The notes under the pieces: model-generated
Told to the model about the DNA's origin: nothing
The model's database searches: none
Seen by the model: only the letters and a program-made list of their open reading frames with translations
Position numbers and translations under genes: made by a program
Part shown: piece after piece, positions 60,201-64,000 of the stretch
Numbering within the stretch: position 1 is the first letter of the stretch
How the letters are laid out: each line of letters begins with the position of its first letter
Source: Rotaria macrura
Lineage: Eukaryota > Rotifera > Eurotatoria > Philodinida > Philodinidae
Length of the DNA: 64,000 nt
Direction: 5' to 3'
NCBI GenBank assembly: GCA_900239685.1
Contig: OENT01000788.1
Location: 1-64,000 of the forward strand

Positions 60201-62844
60201 AGCAGTAAGTCAAATGCTCGAATACATGAGTAAAACAATGTCACTCTTTAAGATCAGTCGTCCTCTATGCATCGTATCAACTTAGTTGATAGAGTGATCA
60301 AAAATTATACATGTGAAAACCTTACTACGATCGAAAAGACCTAGATATGCTTTTCTGTTACTTAGTAATATAAATGTAAATGAATCGTACCTTTTTGAAA
60401 ATTTTCAAAGACTTCATTGAATATTAAAAAAAATTTATTTTGTACAGCACAATTCCTGCTTCAGTCAAAGATAAAATTGAATTAACTCGTTGAAAAGGTT
60501 TGATTCGTCTTCTAGGTTTGTGTTGGAAATTACTAGTTAGGACAGACTACAAGTCAATCAGACATACTGAAGACTACATTCAAGTGAATTAAATTATCAA
60601 AGAAAAAGATATGTCTGAATACTGTCAGCTAGAAGTATTTTCAGAAAAAATACCACTCGATATTTTTCAGCATATTGTAAAATTTTTCTCAAACGGTGAA
60701 AGATTGAGAACTGAAGTTGGGACTACTTTCATAAACTTTTACTCTTAATCTACTGTAAAATTTTGACTCAAATCGAACATTTGATTCAAAATATCACATC
60801 TCTCTTTTAGAAATTCTTGTTTGCTCTTTTCCCCGAAAAGAAAAGCATTGATAACAGACAATATTCTGTAGTTCGTTTTATAATAGAAGAGTCCCCTTTC
60901 TTCTGATATGCTCTGTGTGCCGCTAGCCCCATCAAACATGACACAATGTAACACTCTACACAGAAATATACAAGTGTCTGTAAAGTAGTGTGGACGTTTG
61001 ATCAGCGAATAATGAAAGATTAAAATTCAAATAAATGGTATATCTTCATAGCACGTCAAATACTTTACGAATTGAAATATATACATGTTTCGTCTCTTCT
61101 TTTATTCTAGTTAGATCATTTTGCGCTCTTTGGATGAGTCACTAAAAAATGCTAGTTTTTCATAATATACATCTCTGACAAGTCAACGCTCGCATCAATA
61201 GGTTAATTCGAAACAAAACTTTTTAGCTAAATGCATGTAAAATCTCAAATGCACCAAAAAGTTGTAATTAATTCATATATGCGTGTATTTTTTACTGCAT
61301 ATATTTATTACTCCCTGATACTTATCCAGGCCGGTGATACTCGGGACTAATTAGTCTGATGCATAGTAGAAAGTTCTACAAATAATAATGTAAGTTGAGA
61401 ATCAATTAACAAAAATCATATGGATATTTACAAAATTGTAATATGTTATTGAGTACATAAAATAGGTCGATGAGTTAAAAGCATTCATTTAATATTAATG
61501 TAAATTTAATTAGAATCATCTTGAGTGATGCATTGAATTGTAGTGTGAGTCGTTCGGCATCAAACACACCATCTGCCAATAAGGTCATTCTAAGGTATTG
61601 CTTCTTTTAATCAGACACAACCTGTGTTTATTTGCGAATTTCTTCTAATTAACTCGACTATATCTAACATATTTGAATCTCACACAAGCTATATGGAAAA
61701 ATTTTGATATTTAATCTTTTGATAAAAATAATAGTTATGAATGTGTTCAAGAAAAAACAAATTTCTTTTTATTTTCTTAGAACACGTGATAATGGATTAT
61801 TTTCGAACAGGTAAATGAAACTCTTCTAGTTTGCTTTTTTAACATCAATCTTTTCTATATTGAAATTCATCATGTTATTTTTTCTTCTTCTCGTTCTATC
61901 GAAACATATCAGTATCAGAAACGTTCAAATTCTTTCTCAACAAGAAGCTTATGATAGTAGCCAACGTTGTACCAATATACTTAATAATCTTGAACGTTTT
62001 ATGGCAAATAATTTAATTGACATTTTCGGTTGTGATTATTCTTCGTCCGGTATAACTATGAATTTTATTGATTCAAAATTAAAAACGTTTTTCGCACGTC
62101 GCACTAACGATGGTCGACATTATGATACATATTTCTTTTACTTTTCCGGACCCACATGTGATAATGGTGATATAATTCTAGCTGGTACAGAGATTAACAC
62201 ATTTCTTTTTTTCTTCTCTGTAATAACCTTTAACTATATTGTTTGCGTTTTGAATAGATAATCAAAAAATAACATTGAGTCTTCTTTTTCAATGGTGGTG
62301 TGAAAATGAATCATCATTGACTTCAAGACTTATTCTGGTATTCGATGCATTTAATTCACATAAATGGTTAAAACAAATTCGTTGTCATACATTTAATAGT
62401 TCATGTAAACCAAGTGTTTTTATTATTTTACAAACATTCAATCGACAAAAGAAAATGCCTAAACTAATTGAATTAGGTCAAGCACACTTGGGTGCTTTTA
62501 CTGAAATATGGCTTAAATTAAATATGGTTGATCAAACATCAAAAACAACGCATGATTCGAATGCATCATGGCGTGCGAATCATCTTGAACCGAGATGTTC
62601 ATTTTCATACTACTATCCTGAATTTAATTTTCGTCAACCAACAAATGCTGATGTTGATCTGTATTTAGATGAACATCGATTTTTAAAACGACTTCATTTT
62701 ATTTACTATCTTTTAACATACATTCCATCATTGTTTATATATCCATTTTTATACATGTTCAATTGTCTTAAACGATGGCGATTCCATTTATTAGCACCGC
62801 GCGTTATCGATACTTATCATGGTTTCAAGTTATTTGTTCGGTGA
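57265..62844 (+). CDS. TMEM168: TMEM168 homologue, multi-pass membrane protein
   Basis: Five exons (57265-58243, 58768-58990, 61781-61810, 61913-62184, 62258-62844) sum to 2,091 nt, 696 aa, one residue short of human TMEM168 (697). The N-terminal half is a chain of hydrophobic helices. TSLERWILLL corresponds to human SVTERWKPFL, KLMASRGM to RIMASKGM, and IVGGSCIGYALVAP to CLGGTSVGYAIVIP. The C-terminal half is soluble: FGCDYSSSGIT, KLKTFFARRTNDGRHYDTY and ILVFDAFNSHKWLKQIR match human YGCDYSTSGLS, KLKAFLELRTVDGPRHDTY and IIVLDSENSTPWVKEVR, and the end HGFKLFVR matches QGFKLVKS. Human TMEM168 is a poorly characterised protein reported at the nuclear envelope. Exon 3 is a 30-nt microexon after a 2.8-kb intron that hosts a hAT-like element. 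Confidence 0.93.
59083..59499. mobile_element. hAT-like MITE in the TMEM168 intron, perfect 8-bp duplication
   Basis: A 417-bp non-coding element has ends TAGGGATGTACCGAGA and, inverted, TAGGGGTGTACCGAGT (14 of 16 identical). Identical 8-mers GTTACGAT flank it at 59075-59082 and 59500-59507. TAGGG ends with an 8-bp duplication are typical of hAT transposons. In the middle, 59283-59303 is a perfect hairpin (GAGACCGAG, loop ACT, CTCGGTCTC) that repeats the ACCGAGACT motif of the terminal repeat. No transposase is present. Confidence 0.87.
60745..60939 (-). other. Small open frame nested antisense in the TMEM168 intron
   Basis: A 64-codon minus-strand frame from the ATG at 60939 encodes a soluble, charged peptide (blocks SISEERGLFYYKTNYR, KSKQEFLKERCDILNQMF). 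Codon mix looks coding, and an acceptor-like TTCTGTGTAG lies just upstream, so it could be a last exon or a relic of another gene. I do not recognise it, and it may be chance. Confidence 0.25.
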
Positions 62845-62990
62845 TTTTAATAATTGATCATGTTCTTCGTTCTGTTTCTTTTTTAAATGAAAAGAAATTC
62901 TGAAAAAAATAATGAAGAATCTCGATTTTAGAAAATTTTCTTTTTCTTTTTGAAAAATAAATATTTGTTTGTCAGTCTTTTGTTTCTTTT

Positions 62991-62999
62991 TTTTTATAG
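62991..62999 (+). promoter_or_regulatory. Acceptor-like site upstream of FLCN
   Basis: A long T-tract followed by ATAG ends 67 nt before the FLCN ATG, in the 222-bp gap after TMEM168. It could be a trans-splice acceptor or a 5'UTR intron end. Confidence 0.3.
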
Positions 63000-63066
63000 A
63001 TAATACGTTTTTCATATTTGTTATATTTCATTCGGTACATGTTAACATTGATTGTTTAATATTTGT

Positions 63067-64000
63067 ATGAACTCGTCTTGTGCACTACAACATTTTTGTG
63101 ACATCCATGGTCCACAAATATTATTATGTACGGAAGCAAGAACGTATGTTCAAGATTTAAGTGATGATGATGATGAAGATTTAAAAACATTCTATTCACA
63201 ATATATTAAATCAGAAAATCCACAAGGAAAAGTTGAATGCCACGTAAATTTCCATTTGATTTGTATTTATTAAACAAATAATCGAATTTCATTTAGTCGT
63301 GTACATTATCATCTGATAACATGCTTGTTTCATCTATTGATTCTGCAAATCATATGTTATATATTTCATCGCCATCAACACCCAATCAAGAATTATTCAA
63401 AGATACACGACATGCCTGTGTACGAAGTTTAAACGTCGAGGTACGTGATAATATTGATTTCTTTTTACTCTTGACTATAGATTTTCTTTTTCAAAAATTA
63501 AAATTATACTTGATCATAAAAGATTTCACTAGAAAATTTGTTAAAATTAAAACAACAGAACATTGCATCGATGCACATAGTATATAGAACTTGGAAATAT
63601 TTCAGCAGTAAATTCAACACACAAATCATTCCAAAAGTTAAATACAAACTATTTAGACAAACATATGTGAATATAAGTTAGGTTTAATCAAGCAAAGTTT
63701 TCTACTAAAAATCATATTCCCATTCGTTGAAATTACTTTAGCATAGTTTCAATGATTAAATGTTGTAAAACTTTTTCCAATTAAGTACGTTGTAAAGATG
63801 GGATCGGTTGGTATTTTTATCAAACCTAATCAATCAACACTTGAAACTATGTCCAAACAAACAGATCCTATCTCCGGTACCTTGTGAGTAGAAAACGAAT
63901 CATGCTGCATAAAAATCAATGTAGCCCAATACAGATAGAAAGTGAAAGAAAGTCAACAAATCAAATGAACTATTAAATGCGAATAAAAAGACGTATTTAA
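63067..64000 (+). CDS. FLCN: Folliculin, N-terminal part (runs off the window)
   Basis: Two exons are visible: 63067-63243 and 63297-63440, joined in phase 0. Folliculin is a tumour-suppressor GTPase-activating protein for RagC/D at the lysosome, acting in mTORC1 and AMPK signalling. The start MNSSCALQHFCDIHGPQ, then LLCTEA, matches human FLCN (MNAIVALCHFCELHGPR, FCTEV). An Asp/Glu-rich stretch (SDDDDEDL) follows, as in the human protein. Exon 2 ends with RHACVRSLNVE, the equivalent of human RQACVRSLSCE, right before a GTACGT donor. The expected next block (the GFVFSH and FIKDS region) was not found in 63441-64000, so intron 2 probably continues to or beyond the edge. The gene is partial only because of the window boundary. 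Confidence 0.9.

Noticed and set aside
63785..63893. Possible third FLCN exon
   Set aside because: Translations do not match the expected folliculin blocks in any frame.

Overview
This window is animal nuclear DNA. It is very AT-rich, with compact protein genes split by short GT-AG introns (mostly 50-100 bp, a few of 1-3 kb). Joining exons by splice phase and by family resemblance gives gene models whose total lengths are exact multiples of three in nearly every case. The gene set (E3 ligase, nuclear receptors, acetylcholine-receptor-type channel, GPCR, XRCC1, PUF60, TBATA, TMEM168, folliculin) is metazoan. AT-richness, small introns, polar low-complexity stretches, small DNA-transposon relics and likely spliced-leader acceptors suggest a rotifer, most likely a bdelloid. 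That assignment is inference; no database was searched.

Layout. 1.3-3.6 kb: the C-terminal HECT half of a UBE3A-type ubiquitin ligase (+). 5.3-8.7 kb: an NR2E3/FAX-1/unfulfilled-type nuclear receptor (+). 8.7-19.0 kb: gene-poor accessory stretch with a candidate Helitron, a degenerate tandem repeat, an orphan multi-pass membrane ORF (-), and two small hAT-like elements with target-site duplications. 19.0-20.2 kb: BTB protein (+). 21.1-24.8 kb: complete XRCC1 (+), followed after 184 bp by complete PUF60 (+, 25.0-28.9 kb). 30.3-31.7 kb: coiled-coil protein (-). 32.7-34.3 kb: mitochondrial tRNA 2-thiouridylase TRMU (+) with a splice-phase problem. 34.9-36.2 kb: four-TM claudin/clarin-like protein (+), convergent with a TBATA homologue (-, 36.4-39.6 kb). 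41.0-43.9 kb: atypical Cys-loop receptor subunit (+), convergent with a small single-pass membrane ORF (-). 44.4-51.0 kb: gene-poor, carrying a 1.5-kb TTAA-flanked transposon relic. 51.0-52.3 kb: class A GPCR (+). 54.4-55.6 kb: TRAP-beta/SSR2 (-). 56.1-57.2 kb: divergent intronless nuclear receptor (+). 57.3-62.8 kb: TMEM168 (+), with a third hAT-like element in an intron. 63.1 kb to the edge: 5' part of folliculin (+).

The genes are mostly housekeeping or signalling functions and do not form one pathway. The clearest shared organisation is transcript-level. Two tight head-to-tail groups (XRCC1-PUF60; nuclear receptor-TMEM168-FLCN) and many start codons lying 0-31 nt after a splice-acceptor-like AG fit the spliced-leader trans-splicing known in rotifers. 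No CRISPR, rRNA or tRNA gene was recognised. I did not find a clear new multi-gene system. The best leads are the trans-splicing pattern, the receptor subunit lacking key ligand-box residues, the odd P-box nuclear receptor, the TRMU frame break and the transposon relics.
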